The notes below the pieces were generated by a model. That model was not told the origin of the DNA and made no database searches. It saw nothing but the letters and a program-made list of their open reading frames with translations. The position numbers and the translations under genes are program-made. Below, piece after piece: positions 55,262 to 63,850 of a stretch of 64,000 nucleotides of DNA (its first letter is position 1; each line of letters starts with the position of its first letter). The DNA lies in assembly GCA_002633025.1 (NCBI GenBank), contig NMRB01000136.1, forward strand, positions 188,344-252,343, given 5' to 3'. The stretch is from Notospermus geniculatus. Lineage: Eukaryota > Nemertea > Pilidiophora > Heteronemertea > Lineidae.

Positions 55262-55935
55262 GCTAGTAATCCACCATTAATTTCCAAGCCGATTTTGCGT
55301 TACGACTTGGTTTGCAACTGGGTTGCGTCGTAACTGGGCACTCAATCGCCGTAGTCAGTAGTGGACTCGGTAGACGTGATTTCCACCAATAGGGAGGTTC
55401 TGCAAGCTTACGTTTTACATTTACGATTACGATTTGACGACGTCACGCCTTACGTCAAGAAAGAACGTTAAGCGATGGCGTCATCATTTGACTTGAAGCT
55501 TCCCGTGCCAGGTGAAAAGAGAGTCGATGTATCGCGTGTTTGGCAAGCGCTCCAGGGCAGATGTGCCTAGCATTCTTCTTGTCATTTTTAAGGCAACTGC
55601 GAAATATACCCATTTATGAATGTGCTAAATTGCAAGCGAATTCTTGGATTACACAAATAAAATATAAATTTGGCTTTTGTTAAAACGTAAGTTTCTTACG
55701 TGTAGCAAGCGGTTCGCTCGTAAAAAATCCCGCAGGGCAGACGTCATGACGTTTTCAAAATGTAATCGTAAATGTAAAACATAAGGTTGCAGAACCTGCC
55801 TAATGGCGAAGACGCGGCCAGTTTCAGTCGGCAATCGGTCGGTGACCGGTATCAGTTCCTTGCGATCGTATTCAATCGCAGGTAGCAGCTTGCAGAGCAA
55901 GTCGCAACGCAGAAAATCAGCATTGGATCCTTAGC
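55262..55935. mobile_element. GCTAGGAATCCA MITE, copy H2, split
   Basis: Inverted relative of 37184-37441. The left half ends at GATTTCCACCAA and the right half resumes at ATGGCGAAGACG, adjoining sequences in H1. Confidence 0.85.
55392..55800. mobile_element. 409-bp MITE with GGGAGGTTCTGCA ends, nested in H2
   Basis: GGGAGGTTCTGCAAGCTTAC and GTTTTACATTTACGATTACG at the left; complements at the right. TA on both sides. A fragment of the family is at 12830-12965. Confidence 0.9.
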
Positions 55936-55959
55936 GAAGTCAAGACGGCTAGAGGACGG

Positions 55960-56660
55960 CTAGATCAGTACGGTAATAGACAGAGTCATCAGGAGGATAC
56001 CCATTTTTCCACTGGATACCACAAACATCGTCATGAAATTAAAATGAAATGGTCCAATGACCATGTGGACACCTGTGTGAATGTACCAGAAGAACAAATG
56101 ACAAGTGTTAAATCGAAATGTTCCCAGGCAAGCGTTGGGTTCTAGGTACAGCAGAGGGTACCCAGGCACCTAATCACACCAAGTTAGAAGCTACTAGGTC
56201 AAATGGCCATGAAACGTGCCACCGAATGAAAAAAAATTGAACTTTGACCGCCGTGGCCTTGAAAAGTAGGTCAAATCAAAAACCCGTTACATGTCATGTA
56301 CCAGATGGTGAAAATATGAAGACGATCCAGACATAAGTTGGGGAATTATTAGAATTTGAGTTTTTGTTTTTGGCACATGGTAGCCAAGCTCAGAATTGAA
56401 TCGGACCGAAACATGGTGTCGTAGGTCAACTAACATAGGGCTGTATAGCCCTAGCAGTTACGAAACGTGCCACCAAATGGCAAAATTTCGAACTTAAACC
56501 TACATGTATGTGACCTTGAAAAGTAGGTCAAATCACAAACCGTTACATATGTCATGTATCCTCCTTAGATACACCTATGATAAAAATTTGGAGACAATCC
56601 TTTTATTAGTTCAGGAGTTATTGTACTTTTTGTGTTTTGGGTTTTGGCCACCTGGGGGGG
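55960..56660 (-). repeat. Inverted copy of the left-edge repeat
   Basis: In reverse complement this follows the order at 1-780: GGCCACC, AGTACAATAACTCCTGAAC, CAAATTTTTATCATAGGTGT, GGTCAAAGTTC..., ending with the GGTCATTGGACCATTTCAT tail near 56041. It ends in a G run before the gap. Confidence 0.85.
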
Positions 56661-56717
56661 GGGGGGGNNNNNNNNNNNNNNNNNNNNNNNNNNNNNNNNN
56701 NNNNNNNNNGGGGGGGG
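56656..56717. other. G run flanking an assembly gap (42 N)
   Basis: N at 56668-56709 with G on both sides. It hides the junction between the repeat and the Harbinger element. Confidence 1.
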
Positions 56718-57023
56718 CGCATAGAAACTCATGGTTTGAATGGCCCGCTAGTCACTAGCGGGACCTTGTCGCCCGATACCGTATCGGAGTAATTCTGGAG
56801 GCCGCATCGAACCGTCGATAGGACCACGCTAGTGAAGTCCGCCGACAAGCTGTCGGAATTTTGCAAATCGCGCTGCCGTCGTGGGCCCCACAGGTATTGG
56901 TCGCGCTATTTTTACATTTCTATTGTCCGCCTTCTCGGAATTCGTAATAAGTTGCCCACTGGTCAAGGACATGCGGTAACCTCGCTCATTTCACTCTCGC
57001 CGACAGTGCCGGCGTGCCGAAAA

Positions 57024-58380
57024 ATGGCAGAGTCATCGAAACCGAAGCGGGCAAGGGCTTTAGATTATACTAACAATGACTAAGGAGGAAAAGGATGCAA
57101 TTATTCAGTTATTTGTAAAGCACCATGGGAAGATAGACGGGGCTTTCTCAACAGACTTAACTAAGAAAGACAAAAATAAACTCAAAGAGGAAAATTAACG
57201 CCATCAATGCAGTTGGTCCTACTGAAAGATCGTGGGAAAGTGTTGCCGACAAATGGGGAAAGTTGAAACGGGAGGTGAAAGCAAAGATTGCAAAAAGACA
57301 TCGTCAACGAGCAGCAGAGAGCAACAGAAAAACTGGAGGGGGAGAATGCACAACCTTGGATGAGGAAGACCTCGAATCATTGACCGAGCAGGAAAGGACG
57401 ATATCCCACTGTATTCCACCAGAACAGGTTGCAGGTAAAAGAAAGAAAAGGAATCCGGCTGCAAAATATTTTTTATATTCTTCTTGAATTTTGATTCTAT
57501 TGGGGTACCGGTACCCAAAAAGGCACAAAACACAGAAATTATGCATTCCTACCTTGAATATTCCGGCTACAATCATCTGTTTTCGAATTGCCTATACACA
57601 GATACACGCATTAAAAATGTCTGACCCTTTCGCTGCTGAAAGTGAATTCTGAAATATGGTGAAAATTAAGAAATTCTAAAACATGTTGTTATTAGTTGGA
57701 CAGGGCTCATCGGTTTTCGACGAATACCAACACGAGGTTTTGTGTGATATTTGAGAATTCTAATTTTCACGTTTTTCCTCAAACGGTTTCATGAGCGAAA
57801 TAGTTGCGCCATTGATGAATTTCGACAGCAATTTTGAATGTTCCATGATTTTTTCTCAGTGCAGTATCGGTTCTCATTTTTTGTCTGTTCTTTCTCAGGA
57901 ATCCCTGGTGTGTTTGCATCGAACATTGCTGCTTCTTGTTCTCGCCCTGTCCCATCTACGAGCGAACACCGACAGGACACAACGGCTATTCTACCAAATA
58001 CCGATGCATCCTCTACTCCAGCGGATACGCCAGCTGGCCCACCATCAGACACGTCATCGATTCGATCTCAGACGCCAACTAGTCGATCTCTATTACCCCG
58101 GTCTAAAAAAGGAAAATGTGCTTCGAGTACAGATGGGATGTCTTCTTCAGAGTATTACAAGAAGATGCTAAAGATCGAAAAGAAAAAACTCAAGGTGGAG
58201 AAGAAAAAGCTGGAGGTTCAGAAAGATATGCTCCGTTTAAAAAAGTGGTACTACGAGGAAAAGCTGCAGAGGTTCTCATCCACACAAAACCAGTCTCCAG
58301 AAAGCGATACGCCTTCTTTTACTGAACTAGCTCATGTTCAGAGTAGCACAAGCCTTTGGCAACCATATAGCTTTGATTAG
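57024..58380 (+). CDS. Harbinger Myb/SANT-like DNA-binding protein (spliced, two small frameshifts)
   Basis: Exon 1 runs from the ATG at 57024 to 57434 (donor GCAG/GTAAAAG); the intron is 57435-57898 (acceptor TTTCTCAG); exon 2 is 57899-58380. The N-terminal part (KRARALDYTN, then EEKDAIIQLFVKHHGKIDGA, then RSWESVADKWGKLKREVKAK) is the three-helix Myb/SANT-like fold used by Harbinger accessory proteins to bind subterminal DNA and bring the transposase to the nucleus. A Pro/Ser/Thr linker and a charged coiled coil (YYKKMLKIEKKKLKVEKKKL, about residues 240-285) follow. Frame shifts at about 57080 and 57195 need one-base changes each, so this copy may be inactive or carry sequencing errors. Confidence 0.75.
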
Positions 58381-58500
58381 GTTGGATGTACATGTACATT
58401 TGCCAAGTGGAAATTTCAACGAAAACATGCTAAAGAATATCGTTGTTATTCCTTTTTTATTCCTTCCATCGTCTCGGCTGTAGAAGCATTTGACTACAGT

Positions 58501-59801
58501 TTATCGTCCTTGATTGGATACTCGGCGGACAAGGTCCTCACGTGCACGGGCACCATCGTTCATCACGTTCATGATGAAATATTGTGGACCATGTTGCTGC
58601 ACGTCATGCTGATCATTGATGAGCTGCTCGTCAGTTTCTTCATCCAGGGGAAGAAGCCCATGAGCAACAGCAAAGTTATGCAGTGCACCGCATGCTGCTA
58701 TAATCTTCGATGCTTTTGCAGGCTGAAACATGTTTGGTTTGGTAAGGCACCTCCACCTCATCTTCCATACCCCATTGCATCGTTCAACAATGTATCGAAT
58801 GTGCTTGTGATGTCTGTTATAACGTTCCTGCGCATCATTTGCTGGGTTGTAGTAAGGGGTCATGAGCCATGTCTTTTGTGGATATCCACTGTCGCCGAGG
58901 AGCCAGGTATTTGGGATATTTCCTTCTTCAAACTTGTCCCAGATGTGGGAATTACGAAGCATGAAAGAGTCGTGGGTTGACCCGGGCCATCTTGCATCTA
59001 AATCAAGAATATTCAAATTCACGTCACAGACAATTTGAACATTTATAGAATGGAATCCTTTCCTACATACATACACGGCTTCATTGGCAGGGGGATGTGG
59101 ACCATAAATAGGTACTTGAGTTCCATCGATGAGGCCGAGGATGCAAGGAAATTGAAATCTTTCGTAGAATTCGGTCTTAGCTCGGCCTAGTTCGTCCCCT
59201 GTGGGCCATCGTATGAATCGATCCATACGATCACAAATGGCTTCAGCGACAGTGTGAATAGCGTTGCTTGTGGCTCTTGGCCCAATACCATGTACGTCCC
59301 CCACCATTGGCAAGAACCCTCCTTGGGCGAAGTATCGGACGGCAGTACACAGCTGAAGCGAGGGATCCAACGCATGGGACCTAGAATAATAAGAGATGAT
59401 ACTAAAATCACATCAGATAGTTGTCCCTTGGTAATAACCACTGCCTTGAGGTCACGAGTTGCCGTAGTCCACTATATTTTGATTGTTTTTAAAATGGTTT
59501 GGAGTTGAAAGAGTTAATTTTCATCAGACACATTGAGGAACACGAAATAATGCACATCGGCCTATGCATGCATATGCATCCTCATAGAAATTCAGATACT
59601 TCATTACCTGTGGGTGTTTCGCTCTAGGGCTGGTTCAAGAATGTCGAAAAGGTCGGTGAACACAGGCTTCGAGAATCGATATTTGCTGAAAAATTCATCA
59701 TCACTAAACTCCTCGTAAGGGTTAATTCTCGCCCGAAAATTTCTACCGTGAGGCAAATCTTCATGAAAACCAAAAAAAGCATCTGCCTCTACGCGCCACA
59801 T
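58501..59801 (-). CDS. Harbinger DDE_4-type transposase (two exons, intact)
   Basis: Exon 1 59801-59608, intron 59607-59381 (GTAATGAAG ... TTATTATTCTAG), exon 2 59380-58501; 357 residues with no stop. The ATG at 59799-59801 is the first in frame. An N-terminal FSDDEFFSKYRFSKPVFTDL helix region precedes the RNase H-fold core. Catalytic residues read as Asp150 (ILGLIDGTQVPI), Asp202 (WPGSTHDSFML) and Glu263 (HIRYIVERCNG), as in HARBI1-like nucleases. It cuts and pastes the element together with the Myb-like protein. It lies convergent with that gene, 120 bp apart. Confidence 0.9.
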
Positions 59802-59839
59802 GTCGACGAATGGTCCTCTACGATACAAGCGGACTCACT

Positions 59840-60110
59840 AGAGGTGCTCTTAGTTCCTCCAGCGATTTGGCCTGCCGATAGCGTCGCCGACAGCCTGGCG
59901 AATTTCTATGCGTCCTCCGTATCGGTACTGCTAGCGGGCCGCTAGCTGTCGGGGTTTCTATGCGCTCACTATCGACAAGTGGCCGCATAGAACCTCCGCT
60001 AAGGCTCCGTTCACTATCGACCGACCCCGCTAGTCACTAGCGGAGTTTCTATGCGCCCCCAGAGGGGACCGCATAGAAACTCTGCTAGTGAACGGCCCGC
60101 ATAATACTGC
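59840..60110. repeat. Right subterminal region of the Harbinger element
   Basis: At least five TTCTATGCG/CGCATAGAA motifs and several CGCTAGT palindromes. A further CCGCATAGAAACTCTGCTAG after 60070 lies beyond the apparent TIR and may be a remnant of a second copy. Confidence 0.7.
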
Positions 60111-60191
60111 TTATCCACTCCAAGTTTGTTACCGCATGCTGGTTTTGTTGGTTCACGATGATTCTTCAAACTCGGCCTTTGATATTTCTAG

Positions 60192-60536
60192 GGGATTACT
60201 GGACGAAAGGCACCATCCCGTGTGTTGAATATCAAGAAGGCTATAGGTTACCGAAATCTGAAACGATGGTTAGAGGATGATGGGCACGTGTACATAGGCC
60301 GGAACGTGGAAAAGTACGTGTCCAATGCCAAGCCTGGAGATAACAAATGGGGAAACCCATTTAGTCTGGCCTGTTACACGAGGGAAGACAGTCTGCGTCG
60401 ATACGAGGTGTATGCGAGGGAAAATTTGATGGAAAATCTACACGAGTTGAGTGGGAAGACTCTCGCCTGTTGGTGTCATCCATTGCCTTGTCACGGGGAT
60501 GTATTGATCAAGCTGTTCAACGAAAAGTACAATTAG
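60192..60536 (+). CDS. Polinton gene: DUF4326-like protein, copy 1 (last exon)
   Basis: The frame is open from a likely splice acceptor (GATATTTCTAG/G at 60191) to the stop at 60534-60536. It has no ATG near its beginning, so a 5' exon probably lies upstream. Core residues: HVYIGRNVEKYVSN, GDNKWGNPFSLACYTREDSL, then LMENLHELSGKTLACWCHPL and PCHGDVLIKLFN. The YIGR, KWGNPF and CWCxPxxCHGDVL blocks are those of the DUF4326 family, known mainly from bacteria, phages and large viruses, function unknown; the Cys/His set could bind metal. A second copy lies at 62097-62449. TBP begins 34 bp after the stop. Confidence 0.8.
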   Translation, partial: GITGRKAPSRVLNIKKAIGYRNLKRWLEDDGHVYIGRNVEKYVSNAKPGDNKWGNPFSLACYTREDSLRRYEVYARENLMENLHELSGKTLACWCHPLPCHGDVLIKLFNEKYN

Positions 60537-60570
60537 TTGGAACCACTCTAACTTTTTACATATCATCACG

Positions 60571-61092
60571 ATGTTTCGAATCGTCAACACGGTTGTGACA
60601 GCCGAATTGAACTGCCCTATTGATTTACGACGTCTTGCATACCAGAAATGCAATATCACATTCAACCCTTCTACCTTTAGCGGAGCTATTTGGAAAAGCC
60701 GGAAAATACGGGCTACCTGTCTGATGTTTAATAATGGGAAAATGGTCTGCAGCGGTAGTCGGGGTCTGCAAGAAGCCCGTAGATCAGTTCGCCAATATGC
60801 CCGAGTGTTACAAGGCTTAGGATATGACGTCAAATTGGGACGGATTTCTCTACAGACAATGACAATCACATACAGCATGGGACAGCGCATCAAACTGGAG
60901 GATTTCTGCAAAATGCACCCCGAAACATCGTACGAACCCGAGTTATTTCCAGCGGTGATGATAAGGGAAGGACGGTTAAACTATAGCATTTTTTCAAGTG
61001 GGAAAGTGATCGTCAGCGGTGTAAAGGATATAAAAAGAGTAGAAGATGCATTCCTTCCGATATTTCTCAACATGCATATGTGTACACTGTAA
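60571..61092 (+). CDS. Polinton gene: TATA-binding-protein-like factor
   Basis: 173 residues, intact, only the TBP core without an N-terminal extension. Two direct repeats form the saddle: residues 4-85 (IVNTVVTAELNCPIDLRR, ATCLMFNNGKMVCSG, SVRQYARVLQGLGY) and 92-166 (KLEDFCKMHPETSYEPELFP, IFSSGKVIVSG). All four phenylalanines that in TBP kink DNA at the TATA box are present (36, 53, 126, 141). The stirrup SYEPELFP (120-127), which contacts TFIIB in TBP, is unchanged. The minor-groove Asn is kept in repeat 1 (Asn6) but is Thr96 in repeat 2, and both Thr of the TG motif are Ser (61, 149). Family knowledge: TBP nucleates transcription complexes; some large DNA viruses carry TBP-like genes. It lies between the DUF4326 gene and the integrase (5 bp before its ATG), so it belongs to the element. 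Confidence 0.92.
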   Translation: MFRIVNTVVTAELNCPIDLRRLAYQKCNITFNPSTFSGAIWKSRKIRATCLMFNNGKMVCSGSRGLQEARRSVRQYARVLQGLGYDVKLGRISLQTMTITYSMGQRIKLEDFCKMHPETSYEPELFPAVMIREGRLNYSIFSSGKVIVSGVKDIKRVEDAFLPIFLNMHMCTL

Positions 61093-62096
61093 GACAAATG
61101 GCAACGGCAATTCTCAAGAAGATATACTATAATCCGGCGCACCCTGCGGGATATGGGGATCTGAAAAAGTTGCACAATGCTGTCAAGGATAGAGGGATCA
61201 GTAAGGCTCAAATGGGTCAGTGGTTGAAAAAACAGAAAACTTACACCCTTCACAAGCCCTTAAGAAAACGTTTTCCTCGGCGGCATGTCGATGTCGATCA
61301 TATTGGGGAGCAGTTTCAGGCTGACCTGGCGGACCTCACAAGGCTCAGTGAAGAAAATCGCGGCTACCGATACATTTTAGTGGTCATCGATTCATTCTCC
61401 CGCTATCTGTGGGCAATGCCGGTCAAAAACAAAAGGCCGCAATCAATTATTGATGCTTTCAAGAAGATACTACGGGAACGTCATCCTGATTCGATTTACA
61501 CGGACAACGGTACCGAATTTAAAAATAAAGACTTCAAGGCATTTTTGAAAAAAGAAGAGATTCAATTCTTCACGGCTCATAATTGAGAAACAAAGGCCTC
61601 TATAGCCGAGAGGGTGATCCGTACTCTCAAAATGAAATTATACAAACACTTTACAGCCAAGAAAACGTATCATTACTTGGATGTCCTGCCGAAATTGGTT
61701 AAAAGCTACAACAACGCGAAGCACAGAAGTATCCAGATGGCGCCAGCTGACGTAACATCTGAAAATGCTGAAACAATAAGGAAGCTTAGCAAACCGAAAG
61801 AACATAATATCAAGTACAAGTTTAGTGTTGGGGAAACGGTCAGGATCAGCAAGGCAAAGCATCACTTTGAAAAGGGTTATTACCCAAACTACACCGACGA
61901 AATATTCACTGTGCATCATCGATACAAAAGCAATGGGATTCCGTTGTACAAACTGGCTTACTGGAATAAACGCAACGCAACGCAATCAACGCAATGAACC
62001 TAGTTCCTATTTTACCCATTTGCCGCTGCTTTGGTAGGCGTAGTAAAAACTTTGTTACCGCATGCTCTCTTCAAACTCGGCCATTGATATTTCCAG

Positions 62097-62449
62097 GGAA
62101 TTACTGGAGGAGAGGCACCATCCCGTGTGCTGAATATCATATCAAAAAGACTATAGGTTGCCCAAATCTGAAACGATGGTTAGAGGATGACTGCCACGTG
62201 TACATAGGTCGGAACGTGGAAAAGTATGCGTCTAATGCCAAGCCTGGAGATAACAAATGGGGAAACCCATTTAGTCTGGCCTATTACACGAGAGAAGAGA
62301 GTCTGCGTCAATACGAGGCGTATGCGCGGGAATATCTGATGGAAAATCTACACGAGCTGAGTGGTAAGACTCTCGTCTGTTGGTGTCATCCATTGCCTTG
62401 TCACGGAGATGTATTGATCAAGCTCTACAACGAAAAGTACAATTCGTAG
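62097..62449 (+). CDS. DUF4326-like protein, copy 2 (in element V)
   Basis: Homologous to 60192-60536, with the same acceptor position (GATATTTCCAG/G at 62096). The frame is open upstream to an ATG at 61994 in the TIR-proximal region, which would give 151 residues, but splicing from elsewhere is equally possible. HVYIGRNVEKYASN, GDNKWGNPFSLAYYTREESL and CWCHPLPCHGDVL are all kept. It differs from copy 1 at about a dozen residues, so both have been under constraint or diverged recently. Confidence 0.75.
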
Positions 62450-62480
62450 GACCCACTCTAACTTTCTACATATCATCACG

Positions 62481-63632
62481 ATGTTTCGAATCGTCAACAC
62501 GGTTGTGACAGCTGAGGAGATGGGAGAGATCAATCATGATCAGGTAAGCAACAAAACACTTTCAAGCATCATTAATCCTTCATTATTTATGCGCGTGTTT
62601 ATATGAACAAATAATATTTCTAAGCAAAATTACTTATCGCAATGAAATTTTTTTCCGCAGCGTGGAGGAGCCGACGGTCGTCGCCGATTGATCATAACCG
62701 ATGACATAACACGGTACATTAAGAAATTCCGAAGCAAAGGCAGGGATGTAACGATTCGTTTTGCGGCGGATGAGATAGCGGAAGACTTCAGAGTTACGTT
62801 GGAGTCCTTACGGATGATGTTGCAAGAGCTGATTCATGAACTTTTGCAGGATGTTGATCCTGACGACCAGGTCGGGCTGACTATTCAGCACCCTGGTCTG
62901 GCTAATGACATTTGGATACCGTGGGGTCTTGCCCGTGACTTAACACCGGAAAAGATCATGGAGAAAATCATGAGTGTTTTGCAGTCAAACGAGAATTTTA
63001 CTTTGGATCAGCGGATTGTATTGCACTTTGTCCATGTGAGAATGCCTCAGGGTGCAGGCCGTAGGTATTTTCCTCCTATGCCCAGGGTGGAAATGATGAA
63101 GAAATTGGGGTGCATCATCACCATCCCTAACAAAGACCAGCTCTGCTTCGCCCGCGCCCTAGCTACTGGAATGGCCCATGCTGACGGTTTGAAGAAAACC
63201 AACAAGAAAAGGTGGGATAGCATCCGGCGGGGATACTTCACTCAACGGCAAGAAGCCAAGGCGCTGCACGCGGCCAGCGGTGTACCAGAAGGTCCATGTG
63301 GCCGGGAACATTTTGATAGTTTTCAGGCCATCATGCCCGATCATCAGCTCTTCGTGTATTGGAAGGGTCTCGGTGAAACACGTGCAAGTCTATGGTACAA
63401 GGCGGAAGTCGAAGATGGTAGGAAGCCTGTCAGATTGTTCTTTTCTGACAATCATTACGATGTCATCACAAGTATGCCGGCTTTCCTAAACTACACTTAC
63501 TATTGCTCAAAGTGCGAGCGCGGCTACAGTGACAAGTCAAAGNGTCGACATAACAAATCAGCTAGTCATTTGGAAACAGTGATTACTCCCATTGCGCTGC
63601 ATTGCGTTGCGTTGCGTTTTTTCCAGTAAGCC
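62481..63632 (+). CDS. Polinton PolB N-terminal region, spliced to a TBP leader, truncated
   Basis: Exon 1 is 62481-62543: its first 11 codons equal those of the TBP gene (MFRIVNTVVTA), then EEMGEINHDQ. Intron 62544-62660 (GTAAGC ... TTTTCCGCAG). Exon 2 continues in frame: RRLIITDDITRYIKKFRSKG, GLTIQHPGLANDIWIPWGLA, LHFVHVRMPQGAGRR, IITIPNKDQLCFARALATGM, DNHYDVITSMPAFLNYTYYC, SKCERGYSDKS. These are conserved N-terminal blocks of protein-primed Polinton DNA polymerase B. The frame enters the right TIR and is lost, so exonuclease and polymerase domains are missing. One N at 63543. Confidence 0.8.
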
Positions 63633-63850
63633 GTACAAACACAAGGACTACGATAATGAGATACTGGAAGGGGCATTTTATCAGCAGGAGCTACAATCGG
63701 TCATTGCACCGGATATTTGGGAGGTTGAAAAAGTTATAAAAACCAGAAAACGTGGGAAGAAGAGGGAATATTTCGTAAAGTGGCTTGGGTACGATAAAAA
63801 ATTCAGCAGCTGGGTTAGCAACTTATATAAGAATGACTAATAATTGGCGC

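Larger units (their letters stand above)
56710..60062. mobile_element. PIF/Harbinger element with two genes
   Basis: GGGGGCGCATAGAAACTC at the left faces GAGTTTCTATGCGCCCCC at 60046-60062. Subterminal CGCATAGAA repeats in both orientations and CGCTAGTCACTAGCG palindromes occur at both ends. Inside are a Myb/SANT-like gene (plus) and a DDE transposase (minus), the standard convergent pair. The 3-bp target duplication cannot be checked because of the gap. Confidence 0.85.
61954..63632. mobile_element. Element V: small Polinton-like TIR element in the integrase
   Basis: Inverted ends: GGCTTACTGGAATAAACGCA at the left, complement of TGCGTTTTTTCCAGTAAGCC at the right, extended by (ACGCA)n to about 45 bp. 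GTACAAAC is duplicated at 61946-61953 and 63633-63640. It carries a DUF4326 exon, the first codons of a TBP gene spliced toward a PolB N-terminus, then ends inside PolB. It looks like an internally deleted Polinton relative. An 8-bp duplication is longer than the 6 bp usual for Polintons. Confidence 0.8.
61098..63840 (+). pseudogene. Maverick/Polinton integrase, interrupted (stop plus 1.68-kb insertion)
   Basis: The gene starts at the ATG 61098 and ends at 63838-63840. Segments: an N-terminal region with WLKKQKTYTLHKPLRKRF, the rve core with Asp76 (QADLADL), Asp136 (YTDNGTEFKN) and Glu171 (SIAERVIRTL), a YNNAKHRSI block, an SH3-like stretch (FSVGETVRI), and after the insertion a C-terminal chromodomain (WEVEKVIKTRKRGKKREYFV, KWLGYD). 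This order with chromodomain is typical of Polinton integrases, which join element ends to host DNA. Lesions: in-frame TGA at 61584-61586 between the second Asp and the Glu; element V inserted at 61954-63632 with GTACAAAC on each side. The flanking frames agree across V, so only these two lesions are seen. Confidence 0.88.

Noticed and set aside
60192-60536. DUF4326 gene as bacterial contamination
   Set aside because: It lies between Harbinger and Polinton sequences, has a likely splice acceptor, and is repeated in element V; the scaffold is continuous here.
60571-61092. Processed copy of the host TBP gene
   Set aside because: It lacks a poly-A tail and N-terminal region, is strongly diverged, is spaced 5 bp from the integrase ATG, and its first codons recur in element V.
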